A DNA stretch of 64,000 nt from the NCBI GenBank assembly GCA_963807425.1, contig CAWEBZ010000014.1:62001-126000 (forward strand), read 5' to 3'. The notes beneath the pieces are model-generated. The model was not told where the DNA came from. It searched no databases and saw only the letters and a program-made list of their open reading frames with translations. Positions 25,605-33,652 of the stretch are shown here, in pieces (the first letter of the stretch is position 1; the number at the start of each line of letters is the position of its first letter). The DNA is from VRUE01 sp963807425. Lineage in GTDB: Bacteria; Actinomycetota; Thermoleophilia; Solirubrobacterales; 70-9. Position numbers and translations under genes: made by a program.

Positions 25605-26648
25605 GTGGAGGATTCACCCCCAACCCGGCCGGCACGCAGGCCACGGCCGCGTCGACGCCCTGAACGGCAGCAGATCCTGTTGCGACGCGGTCTTGCGCTC
25701 GGCGCCGGGCTGCTGGTCCTGATCCTGCTCGTGCTCGGGGTCAAGGGTTGCCTCAACGCGCGCAAGGAGCGGGCGCTGAGCGACTACGCCCGCGACGTCA
25801 CCCAGATAGTCGACGAGACCGACCAGACCAGCAAAAGCTTTTTCGACAAGCTCTCCGACCCGGGCAGCCTCTCGGTGACCGACTTCGTCGACCAGGTCAA
25901 CGCCGACCGCAGCGCGATGGACAACTACGCCAGCCGGATCGACGGCCTCGACGCGCCGGGGGACATGAGCCAGGCCCAGGACACGCTCGAGCTGGTCTAC
26001 CAGCTGCGCAGCAGCGCGATGAACGAAATCGCCGATCAGATGAGCACCGCGCTGGGCGACGTGGGCTCCGAGAGGGCAATGGCAAGGATCGCGACCCAGA
26101 TGCAGATGCTTGCGGCAAGCGACGTCCTCTACGCGGCCGTCGTGCGTCCCGAAGTCGACGGAGTCCTCGCCGACAACGGGATCGAGGACAGCGACGTGCC
26201 GAAAAGCGTCTTCGTGCCGGACGGGATCAAGTGGCTGGACGAAGACGAAATCTCCGCCGCCCTCAGCGGCATCAGCGGTGGTGGTGGCGAAGCTGAAACG
26301 CCCGGTGTTCACGGGCTCGGCCTTGCCGGGGCAAGCCTGAACGGCACCCCGCTCGCCGAAGGGGCGGCCATCGCTGTCGCCAGCGAAGGGACCCCGGAAG
26401 TGGAAGTGCAGGTTGAAAACCAGGGCGAATCGGCAGAGAGCGGCGTCACGGTCTCGATCACCGTCAACGGCGGCGCCCCCGTGCAGGAGGACATCAGCAG
26501 CATCGAAGTGGGCGAAACCGCCAGCGTGAGCATTCCCCTGATCCCGGCACCGAGCGGCGAAGCGACGCTCGAAGTCGAAGTCGAGCCGGTGGCCGGCGAG
26601 CAGGTCTCCACCAACAACAAGGCCAGCTACACCGTCGAATTCGAATAG
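25605..26648 (+). CDS. Membrane-anchored protein with C-terminal CARDB-like domain
   Basis: A 347-residue envelope protein. A short Arg/Pro-rich cytosolic tail precedes one membrane helix (about 28-48); then a helical extracytoplasmic region (about 55-200, with regularly spaced charged residues and few aromatics); then a beta domain (about 260-347, VEVQVENQGESAESGVTVSI, ISSIEVGETASVSIPL) of the CARDB type, a fold linked to surface adhesion and export of cargo. The start is GTG at 25605 with GGAGAG 8 nt upstream. It faces away from the kinase gene with only 39 bp between starts, so it may share its regulation. Function unknown. Confidence 0.75.
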   Translation: MEDSPPTRPARRPRPRRRPERQQILLRRGLALGAGLLVLILLVLGVKGCLNARKERALSDYARDVTQIVDETDQTSKSFFDKLSDPGSLSVTDFVDQVNADRSAMDNYASRIDGLDAPGDMSQAQDTLELVYQLRSSAMNEIADQMSTALGDVGSERAMARIATQMQMLAASDVLYAAVVRPEVDGVLADNGIEDSDVPKSVFVPDGIKWLDEDEISAALSGISGGGGEAETPGVHGLGLAGASLNGTPLAEGAAIAVASEGTPEVEVQVENQGESAESGVTVSITVNGGAPVQEDISSIEVGETASVSIPLIPAPSGEATLEVEVEPVAGEQVSTNNKASYTVEFE

Positions 26649-26661
26649 GTCGGGTGCTGGG

Positions 26662-27498
26662 ATGAGGATCGCCTTCCTGGGACCGGCGGGGACCTTCACC
26701 GAAGATGCCCTGCGCGAGGCGATCGCGGGGAGCGTCGCCTTCGAGCCGCTGCGCACGGCGACCGTTCACAACGCAATCCTCGCGGTCGAGCGCGGCGAAG
26801 CCGAGCGAGCCCTAGTCCCGTTCGAGAACTCGATCGAGGGCTCGGTGCGGAGCACGCTGGATGCACTCGCCTTCGATACCGAAGCGGTGACGATCGTCGG
26901 CGAGCACGACTTTGCGGTGCGGGCCCACCTGATCGCCCGCACGCCGATCGACCTGGCCGAGATCGAGGGCGTTCTCTCGCACGCGCAGCCGCTGGCGCAG
27001 TGCGCGCGCTTCCTTCGCGAGAACCTGCCGGGCACGCCCCTGGAGAGCGTCAGCAGCACAGCGGAGGCCGTGCGGCTGGTCAGCGAGTCCGAGGCGGCCT
27101 GGGCCGCGATCGGCTCTCGTGCGGCGGCTGAGCTCTACGGCTGCACGATCCTGCGTGAAGGCATCGAGGACGAGGCCAACAACGTCACCCGTTTCGTCTG
27201 GATCGCCCCGATCGGGACCAAGCCCACGGGGGGGAGCGCCTGGAAGACCTCCCTGGTCTTCTCCGAGCTAGGCGAGGACCATCCCGGTGCCCTGGTGGAG
27301 GCCCTGCAGGAGTTCTCGAGCCGCTCGGTCAACCTCAGCCGCATCGAGTCGCGCCCCCTTCGCCAGGGCCTCGGCCGCTACATGTTCTTCTGCGATCTGG
27401 AGGGAGGCGCGGACAACGAAGCTGTCTCGGAGGCGATTTCAGCATTGCGCCAAAAGGCCGACTCAGTCCGGATCCTGGGCTCCTACCCCGTCGATTAG
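26662..27498 (+). CDS. pheA: Prephenate dehydratase
   Basis: Converts prephenate to phenylpyruvate in phenylalanine synthesis. The 278-residue length is that of the monofunctional enzyme: catalytic domain (about 1-180) with AFLGPAGTFTEDALRE, VPFENSIEGSVRSTLDAL and the late NNVTRFVWIAP motif containing the catalytic Thr, and a C-terminal ACT domain (about 190-270) with DHPGALVEALQEFSSRSVN and LSRIESRPLR, the classic phenylalanine-sensing signature. It starts 13 bp after the CARDB gene. The TAG stop is the first part of a structured repeat. Confidence 0.94.
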   Translation: MRIAFLGPAGTFTEDALREAIAGSVAFEPLRTATVHNAILAVERGEAERALVPFENSIEGSVRSTLDALAFDTEAVTIVGEHDFAVRAHLIARTPIDLAEIEGVLSHAQPLAQCARFLRENLPGTPLESVSSTAEAVRLVSESEAAWAAIGSRAAAELYGCTILREGIEDEANNVTRFVWIAPIGTKPTGGSAWKTSLVFSELGEDHPGALVEALQEFSSRSVNLSRIESRPLRQGLGRYMFFCDLEGGADNEAVSEAISALRQKADSVRILGSYPVD

Positions 27499-27585
27499 AG
27501 CCCAGAGGGGCATCCCCTCAACGGGCGGATACTCAGAGCAGCCCGAAGGGCTGCGAGTCCGGCGAGGGGATGCCCCTCTGGGCTC
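27498..27585. repeat. Nested-palindrome element, family 2, copy a
   Basis: Outer arms of exactly 22 bp (27498-27519 and 27564-27585) are perfectly complementary. They enclose a 44-bp core that begins with AACGGGCGGATACTCA, contains a CAGCCC-GAA-GGGCTG hairpin (27539-27553) and ends GTCCGGC. The arms themselves hold smaller palindromes (GAGGGGCATCCCCTC). The first base is the last base of the pheA stop codon; the element ends 16 bp before the HNH gene's -10 box. A second copy with the same core but different arms lies at 52771-52865. Confidence 0.9.
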
Positions 27586-27601
27586 CAGGCAATCGCATGC
27601 G

Positions 27602-27607
27602 TAGAAT
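27602..27607 (+). promoter_or_regulatory. Probable -10 box of the HNH gene
   Basis: TAGAAT, 11 nt before the ATG at 27619, with no Shine-Dalgarno sequence in between. It would give a transcript with at most a few leader bases. Confidence 0.45.
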
Positions 27608-27618
27608 TCCCGAGCAAC

Positions 27619-28125
27619 ATGGCACGAGTCCTCGTACTCAATGCGACGTATGAGCCGATCAACGTTTGCACGCTGAGACGAGCCGCTGTGCTGCTCTTGA
27701 AGGAAAAGGCCGAGCTACTCGAGCGGCGCGAGGGAGCGCTGCACTCCGAGCACATGACGATGGAGCGCCCCGACGTGATCCGCCTGGTCAGCTACGTGCG
27801 GATCCCGCGCGAAGCGCACAGGAGAAAGATCACCCGCCGCGCCGTGCTCGCCCGTGACTCGTGGACCTGTCAGTACTGCGGCTCGCGCAAAGCGGGCCTC
27901 ACGGTCGACCACGTGATCCCGCGCAGCCGCGGCGGCAAATCCGTCTGGGAGAACATCGTCGCCGCCTGCGCGACCTGCAACCGCCGCAAGGGCAACCGCC
28001 TCCCCCGCGAGATCCACATGCATCCCCAGAGCACCCCCAAGGCGCCGGGCCCGACGGTCTTCATCCAGGTGGCGAGCCCGAGCATTCCAGCCGCCTGGCA
28101 GCAGTATTTGCCTGCGGCTGCATAG
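27619..28125 (+). CDS. HNH endonuclease family protein
   Basis: A 168-residue protein with an N-terminal segment (RVLVLNATYEPINVC, then RAAVLLLKEKAELLE) and an HNH/McrA-like nuclease domain at about residues 88-130. Two Cys pairs (CQYCG and CATC) would bind structural zinc, and VDHVIPRSRGG with NIVAACATCN gives the His-His-Asn catalytic set. This compact form is widespread in actinobacteria as a free-standing chromosomal gene, with no toxin partner or methylase nearby here. The biological target is unknown; a DNA repair or housekeeping role is a guess. Two structured repeats follow it. Confidence 0.88.
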   Translation: MARVLVLNATYEPINVCTLRRAAVLLLKEKAELLERREGALHSEHMTMERPDVIRLVSYVRIPREAHRRKITRRAVLARDSWTCQYCGSRKAGLTVDHVIPRSRGGKSVWENIVAACATCNRRKGNRLPREIHMHPQSTPKAPGPTVFIQVASPSIPAAWQQYLPAAA

Positions 28126-28253
28126 GGCGCTGAGGGGTCTCGAACGAGCCTATGCACCGCCTAACGGCGGTGCGAATCTAGAGGCCGCTTCGCGGCCCTC
28201 ACATCACTCTGCGGAGCCGCTTCGCGAGGCTCTTTCGAACCCCTCAGCGCCCT
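28124..28253 (+). repeat. Nested-palindrome element, family 1, copy A (3' of the HNH gene)
   Basis: Outer arms at 28124-28138 and 28239-28253 match over 15 bp without mismatch and extend to about 27 bp (to 28150 and from 28228) with one bulge and one mismatch. The core holds GCACCGCC-TAAC-GGCGGTGC (28154-28173), then GGCCGC-TTC-GCGGCC (28183-28197) and a GCGGAGCCGCTT segment. It begins inside the HNH stop codon and reads in the sense direction of that gene. Copy B, inverted, is at 28396-28535. Confidence 0.85.
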
Positions 28254-28395
28254 CTTGCCACGAAGCCACTCCAGCGACCGGGCGAGAAGCAAGCAGCTTC
28301 CAACGTAAAGCGTCAACGCCGGGCAGGAAGCGGGTAAGGGACCGATCGCTGTGGAGCCCGCTTCAGCTCAAAGCTTCAGGTAGTTCGGAACGTGA
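28254..28395. other. Intergenic spacer between two family-1 repeats
   Basis: About 140 bp without a plausible gene on either strand. It contains one loose dyad (AAGCGGG at 28328-28334 with CCCGCTT at 28357-28363) and nothing else I can name. Confidence 0.6.
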
Positions 28396-28535
28396 GAGGC
28401 GGTCGGGGGAGGCTCCGGCGGTTCCTCGCGTAAGCGGCTCCGCCGAGTGGTTCTAAGCCGCGAAGCGGCAGATGATTCGCACCGCCGCCTTGGCGGCGGT
28501 GCATGGGAACAGACGGAGCCTCCCCCGACCGCCTC
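28396..28535 (-). repeat. Nested-palindrome element, family 1, copy B (3' of gyrA)
   Basis: Perfect 22-bp outer arms (28396-28417 and 28514-28535), an inner GTTCC/GGAAC pair, an 11-bp-stem hairpin with a 2-nt loop (28479-28502) and GCCGCGAAGCGGC (28457-28469). Read on the minus strand the core aligns with copy A: ATGCACCGCC, GGCGGTGCGAATC, CCGCTTCGCGGC, then GCGGAGCCGCTT. The outer arms are unrelated to those of copy A. It begins 4 nt after the gyrA stop, in the sense direction of gyrA, so it may end or stabilise that transcript. Confidence 0.88.
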
Positions 28536-28539
28536 CGCC

Positions 28540-31047
28540 TTACTCGGGCAGCTGCTCCTGGCCGTCCGGCTCCGACGCATCTGAGTCGTCGTCGACCACC
28601 AGGGCGACGGCGCTGACGCGGTCGTCGTCCTTCATGTTCATCACCCGCACGCCCTGGGTCGGGCGGCCCATCTGCGAGATGCCGCCGGCCGGGGTGCGCT
28701 GGACCATTCCGTTCTGGGAGATGAAGAGCAGGTCCTGGTGCTCGCGGACGATCAGGGCGCCGGCCAGGCCTCCCTTTTTCGCCGTCAGCTTCGCCGTGAG
28801 GACACCCTTCGTGCCGCGCCCCTTGACCGGGTACTCGGCCACAGAAGTGCGCTTGCCATAGCCGTTCTCGGTGACGACGAAGAGCTCGGAGTCGTCGCGG
28901 GCCACGTCCATCGCCAGCACCCGGTTGGGCTCGCCGTTCACCTTGGCGGCCACGTTCATCCCCTTGACCCCGCTGGTGTCGCGACCCATCGGCCGCACCG
29001 CGTCCTCGGAGAAGCGCGAAGCGTGACCGGACTTCGAGACCAGCAGGAGGTCGTCGTCGCCCGAGGTCAGCCGCACCTGGACCAGCTCGTCGCTGTCGCG
29101 GATCTTGATCGCGATGATGCCGTCGGCGCGGATCGGCGTGTTGTAGGCCTTGAACTCCGTCTTCTTGACCAAGCCCTGCGCCGTCGCAAAGGCCAGGTAC
29201 TTGTTCTCGCTGAAGTCCCGGGTCGGGATCACCGCCGTCACCTTCTCGCCGTCTCGCAGCGGCAGGACGTTGACCAGCGCCCGCCCTTTCGAGGTGCGCG
29301 AGCCCTCCGGCAGCTCGTAGACCTTGAGCCGGTAGACCTTGCCGCGGTTGGTGAAGAAGAGAAGGAAGTCGTGGGTCGAGCAGATGTGCAGGTGCTCGAT
29401 GTAGTCGTCCTCCTTTAGGTCCATCCCCATCACTCCCCTTCCGCCCCGGTGCTGCTGGCGGTAGGTGGCGAGGGGCAGGCGCTTGGCGTAGCCCGAATGG
29501 GTGATCGAGATCACCATCTGCTGGTCGGCGATCATGTCCTCGATGTTCATGTCGCCCTCAAAGTGGGTGACCTCGGTGCGACGATCGTCGCCGTAGCGAC
29601 TGTCGACCTCGTCGAGCTCCTCGACGATCAAGGCGTCGATCCGGGCCGGATCGCCGAGGATCGCCCGCAGCTCGGCGATCCGCTTGGACAGCTCTTCGTG
29701 CTCCTCGCGCAGCTTGTCGGACTCCAGCGCGGTGAGGCGAGCGAGGCGCATATCGAGGATCGCCTGCGCCTGCTCCTCGGAGAGCGCGAAGCGCTCCACC
29801 AGGCCGGCCTTGGCCGTCTCGGTATCGGCCGAGCCGCGGATCAGCGCGATCACCGCGTCGAGGTTGTCGAGCGCGATCAGCAGCCCCTCGAGGATGTGGG
29901 CACGTGCCTCGGCGCGGCGGAGCTCGTGCTGAGTGCGGCGGATCACCACCTCGCGCTGGTGGCTGACGTAGTGCTCGATCAGCTCCTTGAGACTGAGCGT
30001 GCGCGGCACGCCGTCGACGAGGGCGACCATGTTGATGCCGAAGGTGCTCTGCATCGCCGTGCGCTTGTAGAGCTGGTTGAGCACCACCTCGGGCGGATCC
30101 CCGCCGCGCTTGGTCTCGATCACCAGCCGCATGCCGGAGCGATCCGACTCGTCGCGCAGGTCGGAAACGCCGGTGATTTTTTTGTCGCGGACGAGGTCGG
30201 CGATCTTCGTGATCAAGCCGCCGTCGCCACCCTTCTTGACCATGAAAGGCAGCTCGGTGACGATGATCGCGTCGCGGCCGCCCTTGAGCGGCTCGACGTG
30301 GGCGCGGGCGCGTATCCGGACCGAGGCGCGGCCGGACGCGTAGGCGTCGCGGATTCCTTCCGCGCTCATGATCCCGCCGCCGGGGAAGTCGGGTCCCTTG
30401 ACGTGCTCCATCAGCCCGGCCAGGTCGATGCCAGGGTTGGCGATGTAGGCCTTGACCGCGCCGATCGACTCGCTGAGGTTGTGGGGCGGGATGTTGGTCG
30501 CCATCCCGACCGCGATGCCGGAGGAGCCGTTGACCAGGAGGTTGGGGAAGCGAGCCGGCAGCACCAGCGGCTCCTGCTGGGACTCGTCGTAGTTCGGCCC
30601 CCACTCCACCGTCTCCGCGTCGATGTCGCGCAGCATCTCCGTCGTCAGCCGCGCCAGCCGCGCCTCGGTGTACCTCATCGCCGCCGGCGGGTCGTCGTCG
30701 ATCGAGCCGAAGTTGCCCTGACCGTCGACGAGCATGTAGCGCAGGGAAAAGTGCTGCGCCATTCGCGCCAGGGTGTCGTAGATCGCGGAGTCGCCGTGTG
30801 GGTGGTACTTGCCCATCACCTCGCCGACGATGAAGGCCGACTTTCGGTAGGGCCGGTTGGGCTGCAGGGCAAGGTCGTGCATCGCGTAGAGCACCCGCCG
30901 GTGCACTGGCTTCAGCCCGTCGCGCACGTCCGGCAGGGCGCGGCCGACGATCACGCTCATCGCGTAGTCGAGATACGACGAGCGCATCTCGTTAGTCAGC
31001 TCGCGCTCCTCGATTCGCCCTCCTGTGAGTGCGTCGGCGCCCTCCAT
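28540..31047 (-). CDS. gyrA: DNA gyrase subunit A
   Basis: The DNA-cleaving and wrapping subunit of gyrase, 835 residues. The breakage domain carries the catalytic Tyr126 in AAMRYTEARL and the quinolone region HPHGDSAIYD with Ser87 and Asp91, the combination usually seen in drug-susceptible enzymes. GVMGMD follows a GyrA-box (QHRGGRG) needed for DNA wrapping, and the six-bladed C-terminal domain shows repeated RVMNM/GVKGMN-type motifs; the tail is acidic (DDDSDASEPDG). The ATG at 31047 has GGAGG 9 nt upstream, 19 bp after gyrB. Confidence 0.97.
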   Translation of the reverse strand: MEGADALTGGRIEERELTNEMRSSYLDYAMSVIVGRALPDVRDGLKPVHRRVLYAMHDLALQPNRPYRKSAFIVGEVMGKYHPHGDSAIYDTLARMAQHFSLRYMLVDGQGNFGSIDDDPPAAMRYTEARLARLTTEMLRDIDAETVEWGPNYDESQQEPLVLPARFPNLLVNGSSGIAVGMATNIPPHNLSESIGAVKAYIANPGIDLAGLMEHVKGPDFPGGGIMSAEGIRDAYASGRASVRIRARAHVEPLKGGRDAIIVTELPFMVKKGGDGGLITKIADLVRDKKITGVSDLRDESDRSGMRLVIETKRGGDPPEVVLNQLYKRTAMQSTFGINMVALVDGVPRTLSLKELIEHYVSHQREVVIRRTQHELRRAEARAHILEGLLIALDNLDAVIALIRGSADTETAKAGLVERFALSEEQAQAILDMRLARLTALESDKLREEHEELSKRIAELRAILGDPARIDALIVEELDEVDSRYGDDRRTEVTHFEGDMNIEDMIADQQMVISITHSGYAKRLPLATYRQQHRGGRGVMGMDLKEDDYIEHLHICSTHDFLLFFTNRGKVYRLKVYELPEGSRTSKGRALVNVLPLRDGEKVTAVIPTRDFSENKYLAFATAQGLVKKTEFKAYNTPIRADGIIAIKIRDSDELVQVRLTSGDDDLLLVSKSGHASRFSEDAVRPMGRDTSGVKGMNVAAKVNGEPNRVLAMDVARDDSELFVVTENGYGKRTSVAEYPVKGRGTKGVLTAKLTAKKGGLAGALIVREHQDLLFISQNGMVQRTPAGGISQMGRPTQGVRVMNMKDDDRVSAVALVVDDDSDASEPDGQEQLPE

Positions 31048-31066
31048 CTAGATCGCCTCCCCCGAC

Positions 31067-33493
31067 TCAAACATCGATGAACCTGACCTCTTTGGCGTGG
31101 CGCTCGATGAAGGCCTTGCGAGGCTCGACCTTGTCGCCCATCAGGTCGGCGAAGACCTTCTCGGCCAGCGCTGCGTCGTCGATCCGCACCCGCTCCAGGG
31201 TGCGGCTGGCGGGATCCATGGTCGTCTCGCGCAGCTGTTCGGCGTTCATCTCGCCCAGGCCCTTGAAGCGCTGCATCGTGACGCCCTGGCGGGCGAGCTC
31301 GAGCACCATGCGGCGGAGCTCAGCGTGCGACTCCGCCACGCGCTGTTTCTGGTCGAGGCTGAGCTGGAAGGGCGGCCGGCCGATCTGGTTGAGCAGCTCG
31401 GCGTGCGACTCGACCAGGCGGCGGTAGTCGTGCGATTCGAACAGCGTGGCCGATAGCTCGAAGGCCTGCGCGAGCCCGTCGCGGCGGTGGACGGCACGAA
31501 CCAGGATTCCCTCTCCGGACTCCGAGACGACCTCGGTGTCGAACGGCTCGGCCTCGCCGGCGTCGCCGCCGATCAGCTCTTTCGCCTCGGAGAGCGAGGT
31601 GACGCCGCGATCGAGGATTTCGGACTCGCCGAGGAAGCGCACCAGCTCGTGCCCGAAGTCGGCCTGCAGCGAGTCCGCCCAGCCCTCGTGCTCCTTGAGG
31701 CGCCGGTTGAAGCGCTGCCAGCGGGTTGCCGTCAGTTTGTGCGCCGCGCCCTCCGCGTCGGTCAGCTCCATCTGCTCGAGCTTGTCTCGGAGCAGCAGCT
31801 CCTCCAGCTCGGACTCCTTCTCGACGTAGGTTTCCTGCTTGCCGTTTTTCAGCTTGTAAAGCGGCGGCTTGGCGATATAGACGTAGCCAGCCTCGATCAG
31901 CTCCGGCATCTCGCGGTAGAGGAAGGTGAGGACGAGGGTGCGGATGTGGGCGCCGTCGACGTCCGCGTCGGTCATCAGCACGACCTTGTGGTAGCGCGCG
32001 TCTTTGACGTCGAACTCCTCGCGGATGCCGGTGCCGACCGCGGTGATCAACGCCTGGATCTCCTGGTTGGAGAGGACCTTGTCGATCCGCGCCTTCTCGA
32101 CGTTGATGATCTTGCCGCGCAGCGGCAGCACCGCCTGGGTGTTGCGATCGCGTCCCTGCTTCGCGGAGCCGCCGGCGGAATCGCCCTCGACGATGAAGAG
32201 CTCGGCCAGAGCCGGGTCGCGAACCGTGCAGTCGGCGAGCTTCCCCGGCAGGGTCGAGTTCTCCAGCGCCGACTTGCGCCGGGTCAGGTCGCGGGCCTTG
32301 CGCGCCGCCTGCCGCGCCCGCGCCGCGTCGACCGCCTTGCCGACTATCCGCTTGGCCTCGCCGGGGTTCTCCTCGAAGAACTCGGCGAGCTTGCGGTTGA
32401 CGGTCTCCTTGACCAGCCCCTCGACCGGCGGGTTACCCAGCTTGGTCTTCGTCTGACCCTCGAACTGGGGGTCCTGCAGCTTCACCGAGATCACCGCGGT
32501 CAGTCCCTCGCGGACGTCGTCTCCCGTCAGGTTCTCGTCTTTCTCTTTGAGCAGCCCCTTGCCGCGAGCGTAGGCGTTGAGCGTGCGGGTCAGCGCCGAG
32601 CGGAAGCCGGAGAGGTGGGAGCCGCCCTCGTGGGTGTTGATGTTGTTGGCGAAGCTGAAGACCGATTCCTGGTAGGAGGAGTTCCACTGCATCGCCACCT
32701 CGACCTGTCCGTCCTCGGTTTCACCCTCGAAATAGACCGTCTTGCGGTGGAGCGGGTCCTTGTTCTCGTTGAGGTGGGCAACGAAATCGATGATCCCGCC
32801 CTCGTAGTGAAAGGTGTCGCTCTGCCCCCCCGCTCGCTCGTCGACTATCTCGATTTTTAGGCCGCGAGTAAGGAAGGCCGTCTCGCGCAGGCGCTCGGCC
32901 AGCGTCGCGTAGTCGAACTCGAGCTCGTCGAAGATCTCGGCGTCGGGGAGGAAGGTGATGATCGTGCCGGTTTCGCTGCTCGACTCCCCCGGGCTGAGAT
33001 CGCCCTGGGGCTTGCCCCGCTCGTAGTCCTGGGACCAGACGTGCCCGTCGCGTTTGATCTCCAGGTGCAAGTGCTCCGAGAGAGCGTTGACGACGGAGAT
33101 GCCGACGCCGTGCAGACCACCCGAGACCTTGTACCCGCCGCCGTCCCCGAACTTGCCGCCGGCATGGAGCGTCGTCAGCACGACCTCTGCGGCTGGGCGT
33201 TTCTCCTTCTTCAGTTCGTCCACCGGGATGCCGCGGCCGTTGTCGACGACCGTGCAGCTGTTGTCGGGGTGCAGGACGACGCTGACGCTGTCGCAGTGCC
33301 CGGCAAGGGCCTCGTCGACCGAGTTGTCGACGACCTCGTAGACCAGGTGGTGGAGCCCGCGCGGCCCGGTCGAGCCGATGTACATGCCTGGCCGCTTGCG
33401 GACCGCCTCCAGACCTTCGAGGACGGTGATGTCCTTGGCGCCGTAGGAGTTGGATCCGTCTTTCTGCGCGGCCGTCTTCGTCTTCTCAGGCAA
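31067..33493 (-). CDS. gyrB: DNA gyrase subunit B, with a large TOPRIM insertion
   Basis: The ATPase subunit of gyrase. 808 residues: GHKL ATPase (about 25-225: VYEVVDNSVDEA, DNGRGIP, GGLHGVGISVVNALS), transducer, TOPRIM (LFIVEGDSAGGSA near 432, MTDADVDGAHIRTL near 507) and C-terminal GyrA-binding part. Between TOPRIM and QRFKGLGEMN (741-750) there are about 175 extra residues (about 560-735), as in E. coli-type GyrB, whereas mycobacterial and streptomycete GyrB are about 100-130 residues shorter and lack this block. The start is TTG at 33493, preceded by GGAAGGG. It follows an attenuator-like hairpin. Confidence 0.96.
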   Translation of the reverse strand: MPEKTKTAAQKDGSNSYGAKDITVLEGLEAVRKRPGMYIGSTGPRGLHHLVYEVVDNSVDEALAGHCDSVSVVLHPDNSCTVVDNGRGIPVDELKKEKRPAAEVVLTTLHAGGKFGDGGGYKVSGGLHGVGISVVNALSEHLHLEIKRDGHVWSQDYERGKPQGDLSPGESSSETGTIITFLPDAEIFDELEFDYATLAERLRETAFLTRGLKIEIVDERAGGQSDTFHYEGGIIDFVAHLNENKDPLHRKTVYFEGETEDGQVEVAMQWNSSYQESVFSFANNINTHEGGSHLSGFRSALTRTLNAYARGKGLLKEKDENLTGDDVREGLTAVISVKLQDPQFEGQTKTKLGNPPVEGLVKETVNRKLAEFFEENPGEAKRIVGKAVDAARARQAARKARDLTRRKSALENSTLPGKLADCTVRDPALAELFIVEGDSAGGSAKQGRDRNTQAVLPLRGKIINVEKARIDKVLSNQEIQALITAVGTGIREEFDVKDARYHKVVLMTDADVDGAHIRTLVLTFLYREMPELIEAGYVYIAKPPLYKLKNGKQETYVEKESELEELLLRDKLEQMELTDAEGAAHKLTATRWQRFNRRLKEHEGWADSLQADFGHELVRFLGESEILDRGVTSLSEAKELIGGDAGEAEPFDTEVVSESGEGILVRAVHRRDGLAQAFELSATLFESHDYRRLVESHAELLNQIGRPPFQLSLDQKQRVAESHAELRRMVLELARQGVTMQRFKGLGEMNAEQLRETTMDPASRTLERVRIDDAALAEKVFADLMGDKVEPRKAFIERHAKEVRFIDV

Positions 33494-33520
33494 TTAGTCC
33501 CTTCCCGCTCTCATAGAAAA

Positions 33521-33559
33521 CCCCGACCGGCCGCATGTCATCGCCAGACGGGGTCGGGG
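33521..33559 (-). terminator. Attenuator-like terminator hairpin in the gyrB leader
   Basis: On the minus strand CCCCGACC (33559-33552) pairs with GGTCGGGG (33528-33521), directly followed by TTTTC. This is an intrinsic-terminator shape lying between dciA and the gyrB start, 28 nt before the TTG. It could end the dnaN-recF-dciA transcript or attenuate gyrB. The rest of the 159-bp spacer (33494-33652) is AT-richer and shows no gene; a gyrB promoter is likely there but I could not fix its -10 and -35. Confidence 0.6.
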
Positions 33560-33652
33560 CAGAAACGCAAGTTGACATAAGGATACCAGTTGGACCCCCC
33601 AGAACGCCTCCCCAGAAGGAATAAAATCCCTGCAAATCATGCACAAATGAAA

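Noticed and set aside
28124..28535. CRISPR array in the HNH-gyrA gap
   Set aside because: There are repeated hairpins but no regularly spaced direct repeats or spacers, and no cas genes.
29449..31080. 543-codon plus-strand open frame antisense to gyrA
   Set aside because: Produced by strong third-position GC bias opposite a highly conserved gene; no domain, no ribosome site.
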